37,171 nucleotides of DNA from a bacterium (GTDB taxonomy: Bacteria > Krumholzibacteriota > Krumholzibacteriia > LZORAL124-64-63): NCBI GenBank assembly GCA_018814885.1, contig JAHIYU010000168.1:1-37171 (forward strand), in the 5' to 3' direction. The notes under the pieces are model-generated. The model ran no database searches and was not told the origin of the DNA. It saw nothing but the letters and a program-made list of their open reading frames with translations. Shown one piece after another: positions 8,753 to 15,724 of the stretch (within the stretch, counting starts at the first letter, position 1; each line of letters starts with the position of its first letter). The position numbers and the translations under genes are program-made.

Positions 8753-9904
8753 ATGTCCAGACTCGACAAGCTGCCGCCGTACCTGTTCACCGAGATCGAT
8801 CGCGCCAAGCGCGAGGCCGTGGCTGCCGGCCGTGACGTCATCGATCTGGGTATCGGCGACCCCGACCTGCCCACGCCCGGGCCCCTGCTGGACGTGATGT
8901 CGGCGGCCGTGCGCCGGGCCGCCAACCACCGCTATCCCGACAACCGCGGCGCGCCCGCCTTTCGCGAGGCCGTCGCGGCCTGGCTGGACCGACGGCAGGG
9001 CGTCGACGTCGATCCGCAGACGCAGGTGCTGGCCCTGATCGGGAGCAAGGAGGGACTGGCGCACCTGCCCCTCGCCCTGCTGGCGGAAGGCGAGGGCGTG
9101 CTCGTGCCGGACATCGGCTATCCGGTGTACGCTGCGGCCACGCTGCTCGCCGGCGGCTTGCCCGCGCCGTACCGACTCCGGCTCGCCCGCGCTTTCCTGC
9201 CGGATCCCGCGGAGATCGAGGAGTTGGCCGACGCGCGCACGCGGCTGCTGCTGGTGAATTCACCGCACAATCCCACCGGTGCCGTTGCCTCGGCGGCGGA
9301 TTTCGCGGCTCTGCTGGCGGTTGGCGAGCGGACGGGCCTGGTCGTGGCCAACGACGCGGCCTACCGCGAAGTCGTCCTGTCGGGCGCGCCCGCGGCCGGG
9401 CTGCTGCAGGTGGCGGACCTGGACCGCGACCGCGTCATCGAATTCCACAGTTTTTCGAAGATGTTCAACATGACCGGCTGGCGCATCGGGTTCGCGGTGG
9501 GGCACGCCGAGGTGATCTCGGCCCTGGGGCGGGTCAAGCAGAACATCGACAGTGGCGCCTTTACTGCGGTGCAGGAAACCGCCATATTCGCCCTGAGCGA
9601 GTCCGGTGACGAGCTGATGCCGTCGGTGATGCGGCCCTATGCGCGTCGTCGCGAGGTGATCGCGGCTTCGCTCGCGGCGGCCGGACTCGAGGTCTTCGAC
9701 GCGCGGGCCACCTTCTACGTCTGGGCGCGCGTGCCCGCGGGAGAGGACAGCTTCTCCTTCTGCCGCCGGGTCCTGGCCGAGCGGGACATCGTCGTCACGC
9801 CGGGCACGGGTTTCGGCGGCGGCGGCGAGGGCTGGTTCCGCATCTCCTTGACCAGCGCCGACGACCGCATCGACGAGGCGGCCGCCAGGCTGCGGAGGCT
9901 TTGA
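8753..9904 (+). CDS. dapL: LL-diaminopimelate aminotransferase-like class I/II aminotransferase
   Basis: A 383-residue PLP-dependent fold-type I aminotransferase. Visible are LGIGDPDLPTPGPLL (32-46), GSKEGLAHLPLAL (97-109), DIGYPVYAAAT, the PHNPTG motif (171-176), D201 and Y204 for the cofactor, and the Schiff-base lysine K236 in SFSKMFNMTGWRIGFAVG. The GSKEG..HLPLA and NMTGWRIGFAVG blocks are typical of the DapL/DapC-direct group. That group converts tetrahydrodipicolinate straight to LL-diaminopimelate for lysine and peptidoglycan. Another amino-acid specificity is possible. ATG 8753 is chosen because GGAG precedes it and MSRLDKLPPYLFTEID is the usual N-terminus; an upstream GTG-type extension is not supported. 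Its stop overlaps folB by one base (TGATG). Confidence 0.8.
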   Translation: MSRLDKLPPYLFTEIDRAKREAVAAGRDVIDLGIGDPDLPTPGPLLDVMSAAVRRAANHRYPDNRGAPAFREAVAAWLDRRQGVDVDPQTQVLALIGSKEGLAHLPLALLAEGEGVLVPDIGYPVYAAATLLAGGLPAPYRLRLARAFLPDPAEIEELADARTRLLLVNSPHNPTGAVASAADFAALLAVGERTGLVVANDAAYREVVLSGAPAAGLLQVADLDRDRVIEFHSFSKMFNMTGWRIGFAVGHAEVISALGRVKQNIDSGAFTAVQETAIFALSESGDELMPSVMRPYARRREVIAASLAAAGLEVFDARATFYVWARVPAGEDSFSFCRRVLAERDIVVTPGTGFGGGGEGWFRISLTSADDRIDEAAARLRRL

Positions 9905-10326
9905 TGGATTGCATCCGACTCACGGGAATCGACGTGTACGCCTACCACGGTGCGCACCCGGCGGAGCGCGAGCTCGGCCAGCGGTTCGTGATCGACGTGG
10001 AGCTGTGGACCGACGTACAGCTCGCCGCCGAGAGCGATGCCATCGCCGACGCTCTGGACTACACCAAGGTGCATCAGCGCATCGTGGAACTGACCGCCGG
10101 CGATTCGTTCCACCTGGTGGAAGCCCTGGCCGGGCGCATCTGCGACACGCTGCTGCGCGAGTTCTCGCTGGAGGCCGCCACGGTTACCGTCCACAAGCCC
10201 AACCCGCCCATCCGCAACTTCCTGGGCAGCGTGTCGGTGACCATCGACCGCACGAGCGAGGAGATGCTGTCGCGGTCCACGCGCAGGTCGCGGCGCCGGC
10301 ACGAGAACGGGGAATCCATCCAGTGA
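9904..10326 (+). CDS. folB: Dihydroneopterin aldolase
   Basis: A 140-residue enzyme that cleaves 7,8-dihydroneopterin to 6-hydroxymethyl-dihydropterin and glycolaldehyde in folate synthesis. The motifs YAYHGAHPAERELGQRF (with E21), ALDYTKVHQRI, SFHLVEALAGRI and the terminal VHKPNPPI match FolB. An arginine-rich tail of about 18 residues (RSTRRSRRRHENGESIQ) goes beyond the usual end of the family at about 120 residues. The start overlaps the dapL stop by one base and the stop overlaps folK by four, so the genes are co-translated. The next gene is the next pathway step. Confidence 0.93.
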   Translation: MDCIRLTGIDVYAYHGAHPAERELGQRFVIDVELWTDVQLAAESDAIADALDYTKVHQRIVELTAGDSFHLVEALAGRICDTLLREFSLEAATVTVHKPNPPIRNFLGSVSVTIDRTSEEMLSRSTRRSRRRHENGESIQ

Positions 10327-10886
10327 GCGGGGAGGGGCACGCAGGCGGCCATCGGCCCGGCACGAGGGCGTTCGTCGGCCTGGGCAGCAATCTGGGCGAT
10401 CGCCTGGCCGAGCTGCGCGCCGGACTCGCCGCTCTCGCGAGCCATCCCCGCATCGAGACGCTGGCGGTCAGCGGGGTCTACGAGAGCGACTACGTCGGCC
10501 CGGGTGGGCCGCAGGCCGCCTACCTCAACGCCTGTGCCTGCCTCTTGACCGAGCTGAGGCCGCAGGCATTGCTTGCGGCCCTGAAACTGATCGAACGCGG
10601 CCGGGGACGCACTGGCGAGACGCACATGAGGCCCCGGGCCCTGGACCTGGACATCCTGCTCTACGGCGACCTCGTGTGGCGGGAGCCGGATCTCACGATT
10701 CCCCACGCTCGCCTGATCGAGCGGGCCTTCGTGCTGGAGCCCCTGGCCGAACTCGACGCCGCTCTGATCCTGCCCGATTCGGGGCAGACAGTCGGACGGC
10801 TTTGTGCCATGATCCGCGCTGCCCACGGCCGAACCGCGCACCGTCGGCCGGAACTGCTGCTGTCGACGGTCGCCGCCGTGGATTGA
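10323..10886 (+). CDS. folK: 2-amino-4-hydroxy-6-hydroxymethyldihydropteridine pyrophosphokinase
   Basis: A 187-residue HPPK that transfers pyrophosphate from ATP to 6-hydroxymethyl-dihydropterin. AFVGLGSNLGDRLAELR forms the N-terminal strand and loop, and the HPPK signature RPRALDLDILLYGD contains the two magnesium-binding aspartates. PHARLIERAFVLEPLAEL is the conserved C-terminal part. The GTG start at 10323 overlaps the folB stop (GTGA). The first 15 residues are glycine/histidine-rich and may not be structured. The following gene starts 21 bases downstream. Confidence 0.93.
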   Translation: MSGEGHAGGHRPGTRAFVGLGSNLGDRLAELRAGLAALASHPRIETLAVSGVYESDYVGPGGPQAAYLNACACLLTELRPQALLAALKLIERGRGRTGETHMRPRALDLDILLYGDLVWREPDLTIPHARLIERAFVLEPLAELDAALILPDSGQTVGRLCAMIRAAHGRTAHRRPELLLSTVAAVD

Positions 10887-10906
10887 CGACACCGGAGGAA
10901 TCAGGC

Positions 10907-11539
10907 GTGCTGCCTTGGCGTTATGTCGTTGTCGAGGGCGTGATCGGCGCCGGCAAGACCAGTCTCACCAAGCTGCTGGCCAGCCGTACTGGCGCGGCTG
11001 TGAACCTGGAAGTGGTCGAGGACAATCCCTTCCTGGCCAAGTTCTACCAGGACAGGGCGGGCCTCGCCTTCCAGACCCAGATATTCTTCCTGCTCAGCCG
11101 GTACCGCCAGCAGCAGAAGCTCACGCAGCCCGATCTCTTCTCGACCTCGGTGATCTCGGACTACCTCTTCGCCAAGGACCGCATCTTCGCCAACCTGAAT
11201 CTCAGCGACGACGAGCTGACCCTCTACGACCAGCTCGCCACGATTCTCGAGCAGCATATCCTCAAGCCGGACCTGGTGATACACTTGCAGGCCTCGACGG
11301 ATGTCCTGATGGAGAGGATCAGCATCCGCGGGCGCAGCTTCGAGCGCGACATGAATCGCGATTACATCGATGCGCTCAACAGCGCTTATAGTTATTTTTT
11401 CCATCACTACCGGCAGACGCCGCTGCTGGTGGTCAATACGAACGCCTTCGACTTCGTGAACGTACCGCACGATTTCAGCCAGCTCTTCGAGCTGCTTCAG
11501 GAGCCGTTCCAGGGCACGCGCTTTTTTGCCCCGGCCTAA
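10907..11539 (+). CDS. Deoxynucleoside kinase (dGK/dCK/TK2 family)
   Basis: A 210-residue salvage kinase that phosphorylates deoxynucleosides at the 5' position using ATP. Seen are the P-loop EGVIGAGKTSL (10-20), NPFLAKFYQD, FQTQIFFLLSRYRQQ, the base-recognition segment VISDYLFAKDRIFA, LVIHLQASTDVLMERISIRGRSFERD for the lid, and NRDYIDALNSAY. Together these place it with bacterial deoxyadenosine/deoxyguanosine kinases. The preferred base cannot be decided. GTG 10907 is used: GGAGG lies 8 bases upstream, and the P-loop is then at the usual distance from the N-terminus. panB starts 17 bases after its stop. Confidence 0.9.
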   Translation: MLPWRYVVVEGVIGAGKTSLTKLLASRTGAAVNLEVVEDNPFLAKFYQDRAGLAFQTQIFFLLSRYRQQQKLTQPDLFSTSVISDYLFAKDRIFANLNLSDDELTLYDQLATILEQHILKPDLVIHLQASTDVLMERISIRGRSFERDMNRDYIDALNSAYSYFFHHYRQTPLLVVNTNAFDFVNVPHDFSQLFELLQEPFQGTRFFAPA

Positions 11540-11556
11540 CCGTAAGGGGAGATCGC

Positions 11557-12486
11557 ATGAAGAAACCCAAGAATCTCCGGGTCTTCACGAAGAGCAAGCG
11601 GGACGGACGCAAGATCGTGATGCTGACTGCTTACGATCTGACTTCCGCCCTGATCGCCCGCGAGGGGAGCGTGGACGCCCTGCTGGTCGGCGACTCCGTC
11701 GGCATGGTGGTGCTCGGCCACGAGAACACGCTGCCGGTGACCATCGAGGACATGGTGCACCACTGCGCCGCCGTCACGCGCTCGCGTCCCGGCCTGCCCG
11801 TCATTGCCGACATGCCCTACGGCAGCTTTCACGTGTCGCCGGGCGAGACCGTGCGGCACGCCATCCGTCTGGTCAAGGAAGGGGGCGCCTCGGCCGTCAA
11901 GGTCGAGGGCGGCCGGCGTCGCGGGCCCGTCATCGAAGCCCTGCTGGCGGCCGAGATCCCGGTCATGGGCCATATCGGCCTCACGCCCCAGTCGATCCAT
12001 AAGCTGGGTGGTTTCAAGGTGCAGGGACGCGGACACGGCGCCGCCGATCTCATGCTGGACGAAGCGGTGTTTCTGGAGGAGATCGGCTGTTTCTCGATCG
12101 TCGTGGAATGCGTGCCGGCCTCCCTGGCGCGGCGCATCAGCGAGCAGGTCAACATCCCGACGATCGGCATCGGCGCCGGCCCGGATTGCGACGGCCAGAT
12201 CCTCGTCTTCCATGATCTGCTGGGCCTCTTCGAAGGCATACGCCCCAAGTTCGTCAAGAGGTACGCCGAACTGGGACAGCAGGCCGTGGAAGCCGTACGG
12301 CGCTACAGCGAAGACGTGCGCAGCGGGGCCTTCCCGGCTGCCGAGCATTGTTTCTCCGACGAGAATGCGCATCCCGAGAGCACGCTCTCGAACACGTCCG
12401 AGGCCGAGCCGACCCATTCGTCCCCTCCCGAACTTGATGAAGAGCACGGGTACCTGACATCCTGCGACAACGGCGAGCAGGGTTAG
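11557..12486 (+). CDS. panB: 3-methyl-2-oxobutanoate hydroxymethyltransferase (ketopantoate synthase)
   Basis: A 309-residue PanB that adds a hydroxymethyl group from methylene-tetrahydrofolate to 2-oxoisovalerate in pantothenate synthesis. VMLTAYDLTSA, GDSVGMVVLGHENTLPVT, ADMPYGSF, VKVEGG, MGHIGLTPQS, VECVPASLA and PTIGIGAGPDCDGQILV are all canonical. About 43 residues beyond the usual end (after HCFSDE) are acidic and Ser/Pro-rich, probably disordered. AGGGGAGA precedes the ATG. It needs a folate cofactor, which fits its position behind folB and folK. panC follows after four bases. Confidence 0.96.
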   Translation: MKKPKNLRVFTKSKRDGRKIVMLTAYDLTSALIAREGSVDALLVGDSVGMVVLGHENTLPVTIEDMVHHCAAVTRSRPGLPVIADMPYGSFHVSPGETVRHAIRLVKEGGASAVKVEGGRRRGPVIEALLAAEIPVMGHIGLTPQSIHKLGGFKVQGRGHGAADLMLDEAVFLEEIGCFSIVVECVPASLARRISEQVNIPTIGIGAGPDCDGQILVFHDLLGLFEGIRPKFVKRYAELGQQAVEAVRRYSEDVRSGAFPAAEHCFSDENAHPESTLSNTSEAEPTHSSPPELDEEHGYLTSCDNGEQG

Positions 12487-12490
12487 TCCA

Positions 12491-13387
12491 GTGGATTTGA
12501 TCCGCACGCGCAGCGAACTGGAGCGGCTCGCGGCTCTGCGGGCTGGCGGCCCCGTGGTTCTGGTGCCCACCATGGGAGCTCTGCACGAAGGGCATCTGAG
12601 CCTGGTGCGCAGGGCCGGCGAACTCGGCCAGGTCGTCGTCTCCATATTCGTCAATCCGACCCAGTTCGTACCCGGCGAGGACTTCGCGCGGTATCCTCGC
12701 GACCTGGACATGGACCTGGCAGCCCTGGCCGACTACGCGACGGCAGCCGTTTTCGCGCCGTCGGTCGAGGAGATGTACCGTGCCCCCGACGGCGTGACCG
12801 TCCGCCCGGGCCCCCGGGCGGGGGTGCTCTGCGGTGCACAGCGCCCCGGCCACTTCCAGGGCGTGTTGACGGTCGTGGCCAAGCTCTTCAACCTCGTCGG
12901 TCCGGACATCGCCGTCTTCGGCCGCAAGGACGCCCAGCAATGTCTGGTGATCGACGAGATGGTCCACGATCTCGATTTTCCCGTCGCGCTGGTCGACGCG
13001 CCGACCCGGCGGGAGGAAGACGGACTCGCCATGTCGTCGCGGAACCGATATCTGAGCGCGCCGGAGCGGCGGCGGGCGACGTGCCTCTGGCACGGGCTCG
13101 AGGCGGTGCGTGGGCTCATCGCCGACGGGGAGCGGGATACCGGAGCGCTGGAGGAGCAACTGGCGCTGCACCTCGCCGACACGGATACCGTAGATTACGC
13201 GGAGATACGCGCGCTGCCGGACCTCTCGCATCACGAGCGCCTGGACGGCAAGGTGATCCTCGCCGTTGCGGCTCGTGTGGGTCCCGCGCGCCTGATCGAC
13301 AACCTCGTACTGGACGTGGGGGCCGCCGGCGTCGTGGAATCGTCGCTGCTGCAGCCCCGGGCAAGCGTGCGGAAGGAGCGAAGTTGA
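12491..13387 (+). CDS. panC: Pantothenate synthetase (pantoate-beta-alanine ligase)
   Basis: A 298-residue PanC that joins pantoate and beta-alanine with ATP through a pantoyl-adenylate. The ATP-binding PTMGALHEGHLSLVRRA (with HEGH), SIFVNPTQF, GHFQGVLTVVAKLFN, FGRKDAQQ and the MSSRN loop are present. The GTG start at 12491 gives the expected N-terminus; no other in-frame start lies closer to the HEGH motif. Four bases separate it from panB, and its stop overlaps the next TTG start. panD is not in the window. Confidence 0.96.
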   Translation: MDLIRTRSELERLAALRAGGPVVLVPTMGALHEGHLSLVRRAGELGQVVVSIFVNPTQFVPGEDFARYPRDLDMDLAALADYATAAVFAPSVEEMYRAPDGVTVRPGPRAGVLCGAQRPGHFQGVLTVVAKLFNLVGPDIAVFGRKDAQQCLVIDEMVHDLDFPVALVDAPTRREEDGLAMSSRNRYLSAPERRRATCLWHGLEAVRGLIADGERDTGALEEQLALHLADTDTVDYAEIRALPDLSHHERLDGKVILAVAARVGPARLIDNLVLDVGAAGVVESSLLQPRASVRKERS

Positions 13388-14127
13388 AAGGGGGCGATTC
13401 GATCCTGCAGGCGGTGATCCTGGCCGCGGGCAAGGGCACGCGTATGAAGTCGGACCTGCCGAAGGTGTTGCACCGGATCGGCGGGAGCCCTCTGCTGGAG
13501 CACGTGCTTGCCGCCGTGCGCGGGGCGGCCGTCGACCGCATCGTCGTGGTGGTGGGGCACCAGGCCGCGCTGGTGAAGCGGACCTGCGGGGCGGACGATC
13601 TGGAATTCGTCCTGCAGGAGCCGCAGCAGGGGACCGGCCACGCGGTACAGGTCGCCGTGCCGGCCCTGCTCTCCGGCGGTCATACGGTCGTGCTGGCCGG
13701 AGACGTCCCCCTGCTGCGGGCCGGGACCATCCGCCGCCTGGTGGACGAGACGGTGACCGCGGGGGCGAGCGCCTCGGTCCTGACCTGCAGGGTCGCGGAC
13801 GCGGGCGCCTACGGGCGCATCATCAGGGACGCAGACGGCAACCTGGCGCGCATCGTGGAGGCGCGCGACGCCACGGCGGCGGAACTGGCCGTCGGGGAGT
13901 ACAACACCGGCGTCTTCTGCTACCGCACCGCGGACATGTGCGAGGCGCTGGCCCGGCTGTCCGCCGACAACGACCAGGGCGAGTACTATCTCACCGACAC
14001 CATCGCGCACCTGGTGTCCGCCGGGAAACCGGTGCAGACGGTGGCCATCACCGACCCGGACGAGGTCGTGGGGATCAACACCGTCGCCGAGTTGAAGGCG
14101 GCGGACGACCTGTTGAGGGCGCGCTAG
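13384..14127 (+). CDS. Single-domain GlmU-like UTP:N-acetylglucosamine-1-phosphate uridylyltransferase
   Basis: A 247-residue GT-A-fold nucleotidyltransferase from TTG 13384, overlapping the panC stop (TTGA). It carries VILAAGKGTRMKSDLPKVLH (11-30), the uracil-binding QQGTGHA (81-87), LAGDVPLL with metal-binding D107, EYNTGVF and NDQGEYYLTD. These are specific to the GlmU N-terminal half. Bifunctional GlmU is about 450 residues with a left-handed beta-helix acetyltransferase half. Here the frame ends cleanly at TAG with no trace of hexapeptide repeats before the next gene. It would make UDP-GlcNAc (or a related UDP/dTDP sugar) while acetylation is done elsewhere. It is also possible that another full glmU exists and this one acts on another sugar. 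Confidence 0.85.
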   Translation: MKGGDSILQAVILAAGKGTRMKSDLPKVLHRIGGSPLLEHVLAAVRGAAVDRIVVVVGHQAALVKRTCGADDLEFVLQEPQQGTGHAVQVAVPALLSGGHTVVLAGDVPLLRAGTIRRLVDETVTAGASASVLTCRVADAGAYGRIIRDADGNLARIVEARDATAAELAVGEYNTGVFCYRTADMCEALARLSADNDQGEYYLTDTIAHLVSAGKPVQTVAITDPDEVVGINTVAELKAADDLLRAR

Positions 14128-14136
14128 GGAGAACGC

Positions 14137-14637
14137 ATGGACAGGCTATACACGCCATGGCGTCTGGATTACGTGAGGAGCGACAAGGAGGCGGGCGGCT
14201 GCATCTTCTGCAACTGCCTCCACGGCGGAGACGAGGAAAACTACATCCTGCACCGCTCCCGCCACTGGTTCCTGATCCTGAACAGGTACCCCTACAACAG
14301 CGGGCACGTGCTGCTGGTCACCAATCGCCACCTGGGCGCGTTGAGCGAATGCGTCGACGAGGAGGTCGTCGACCTGGCCGTTCTGATGCAGGCGGTCGAA
14401 CGCGCCGTGCGCGAGGTCTACCGGCCTCACGGCATCAATTGCGGGTACAACGGGGGAGGCGCCGCCGGCGCGGGTATCCCCGCCCATTTCCATGTTCATC
14501 TGCTGCCGCGGTGGTCCGCCGACACCAATTTCATCTCCGTCGTCGGCGACACCCGCATCCTCCCCGAGACCCTGGATGACTCCTTCGCGGGGCTGCGGCC
14601 GGCGCTCACGAAGGCGCTGGAGGGAAAAGGACTCTGA
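14137..14637 (+). CDS. HIT-family hydrolase/phosphorylase (AP4A-type)
   Basis: A 166-residue histidine-triad protein. The triad HFHVHLLPRW (117-126, H117/H119/H121) is followed by SADTNF, matching the PRWxGDTNFM end of the bacterial AP4A/HIT group. CIFCN near the N-terminus is the usual CxxC zinc site. NRYPYNSGHVLLVTNRH is the conserved core strand. Such enzymes hydrolyse dinucleoside polyphosphates or nucleoside phosphoramidates. AGGGAGAACGC precedes the ATG. It overlaps the following gene by one base (TGATG). Confidence 0.9.
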   Translation: MDRLYTPWRLDYVRSDKEAGGCIFCNCLHGGDEENYILHRSRHWFLILNRYPYNSGHVLLVTNRHLGALSECVDEEVVDLAVLMQAVERAVREVYRPHGINCGYNGGGAAGAGIPAHFHVHLLPRWSADTNFISVVGDTRILPETLDDSFAGLRPALTKALEGKGL

Positions 14638-15104
14638 TGCGCACGCTCCGCCTGATCCTCCTGCTGGTCGTCCTGGCCTGCGCCATCTCGGTGGGTGTGT
14701 GGGCCACCCACGGCGGTCCGCGGCAGGCCGGCCCGCCAGACCATGCCGGTGTCCCGGCGGCCATGGCGTCGAGACCGGGCGGCGAGGTCGCGGACGTGCC
14801 GGGGGGAGTCGTCCACCTGGTGATCCTCAACGGCACCGCGGAGTCCGATCTAGCCGGCGATTTCAGCCTCCTGGCCGGTCGCGCCGGTTGCGTGGCCGAC
14901 AGGATCGACAACGCCCCCCACGCCGGCTTCGCGAGGTCGCTGTTGATCAACAGGCGTCTCAGCGAAGAACGCGCCGCGTTTCTCGCCGCGCGCCTCGGCG
15001 ACCCCGTCGTGCTGCGAGAGCACGATCCCCGTGCCACCGAGGATGCGGTGCTGGTGCTGGGAGCCGACCACGACCGCCTGCGCGGCGCCCTGCTGTCCTT
15101 CTGA
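14637..15104 (+). CDS. Membrane-anchored LytR_C-like domain protein
   Basis: A 155-residue protein with one N-terminal membrane segment (LRLILLLVVLACAISVGVWA), a Gly/Pro-rich linker, and a C-terminal domain from about residue 62. Its pattern (VHLVILNGTAESDLAGDFSLLAGRAG..., then AFLAARLG and DAVLVLGADHDRL) resembles the LytR/CpsA/Psr C-terminal domain. The domain occurs alone or behind phosphotransferase domains in cell-envelope proteins and its function is not well defined. The start is the ATG overlapping the HIT stop. Last gene of the operon. Confidence 0.65.
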   Translation: MRTLRLILLLVVLACAISVGVWATHGGPRQAGPPDHAGVPAAMASRPGGEVADVPGGVVHLVILNGTAESDLAGDFSLLAGRAGCVADRIDNAPHAGFARSLLINRRLSEERAAFLAARLGDPVVLREHDPRATEDAVLVLGADHDRLRGALLSF

Positions 15105-15117
15105 CGTGCATTAGCCC

Positions 15118-15147
15118 TTGGAATCGGCCAGGCAGTGGGGATATAGT
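15118..15147 (+). promoter_or_regulatory. Promoter for DUF4321-tatA-mrfAB
   Basis: TTGGAA (15118-15123), an 18-base spacer and TATAGT (15142-15147), 39 bases before the DUF4321 start. Confidence 0.55.
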
Positions 15148-15185
15148 GGACATCTGGTTCGCGCGCAGAGTCCAAGGAGAACCGA

Positions 15186-15449
15186 ATGCGTAAATCGATG
15201 GGAACGGTGCTGTTGACGTTGTTTCTGGGGATGCTCATCGGCGCCATCCTGAGCCAGGTCATCGGGCTGTTCCTCGAGGAAGGCTCCGTGGCCGAGCAGC
15301 TCTTCGTGCGCTCGGTCAGTTTCGGGCCCGAATTGAACCACTGGGATCTGGTCGTCCTGGACATCACGTTCGGCTTCAAGCTGCACTTCAACTTCATGAG
15401 CGTGATCGGCGTCTTCGTGGCCTCGCAGATCCTGCGCTGGTACCGTTGA
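15186..15449 (+). CDS. DUF4321 small membrane protein
   Basis: An 87-residue protein with two predicted membrane segments (about 6-27 and 68-83) and a short extracytoplasmic stretch between them containing LNHWDLVVLDITFGFKLHFNF. The overall pattern matches DUF4321, a small uncharacterised family. AAGGAG lies 7 bases before the ATG. tatA follows after 28 bases, suggesting a link to membrane or secretion functions. No catalytic motif is present. Confidence 0.75.
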   Translation: MRKSMGTVLLTLFLGMLIGAILSQVIGLFLEEGSVAEQLFVRSVSFGPELNHWDLVVLDITFGFKLHFNFMSVIGVFVASQILRWYR

Positions 15450-15477
15450 GCGACCGGCCCGTCAGGGAGAAGGAAAG

Positions 15478-15699
15478 ATGACACCATTTCTTGCGTTCTT
15501 CGGCGGTCTGGGCTGGCCGGAACTGCTGGTGATCGGACTGGTCGTGCTGCTGGTCTTCGGACCCCGCCGCCTGCCCGAGATAGCGGAATCCTTCGGCGCT
15601 TCCATCAAGAAGTTCCGCAAGGCCACCCGGGACGTGCAGGACGAGGTGAAGCGGGAGATCGACGCGTCTGCCCGGGACGAAGACGAGAAGAAGGAATGA
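15478..15699 (+). CDS. tatA: Twin-arginine translocase subunit TatA/E
   Basis: A 73-residue pore-forming subunit of the Tat pathway, which exports folded proteins across the inner membrane. Features are a short periplasmic N-terminus, one membrane helix (LGWPELLVIGLVVLLVFG), the hinge FGPRRLPEIAESFG, an amphipathic helix (SIKKFRKATRDV), and a charged tail ending DEDEKKE. AGAAGGAAAG precedes the ATG. tatC is not in the window. Confidence 0.93.
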   Translation: MTPFLAFFGGLGWPELLVIGLVVLLVFGPRRLPEIAESFGASIKKFRKATRDVQDEVKREIDASARDEDEKKE

Positions 15700-15724
15700 A
15701 CCGGACCGCGCACGGAGGCGGACC

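Noticed and set aside
12940..13383. N-terminal extension of the GlmU-like frame
   Set aside because: It is out-of-frame panC sequence; the conserved nucleotidyltransferase begins just after TTG 13384.
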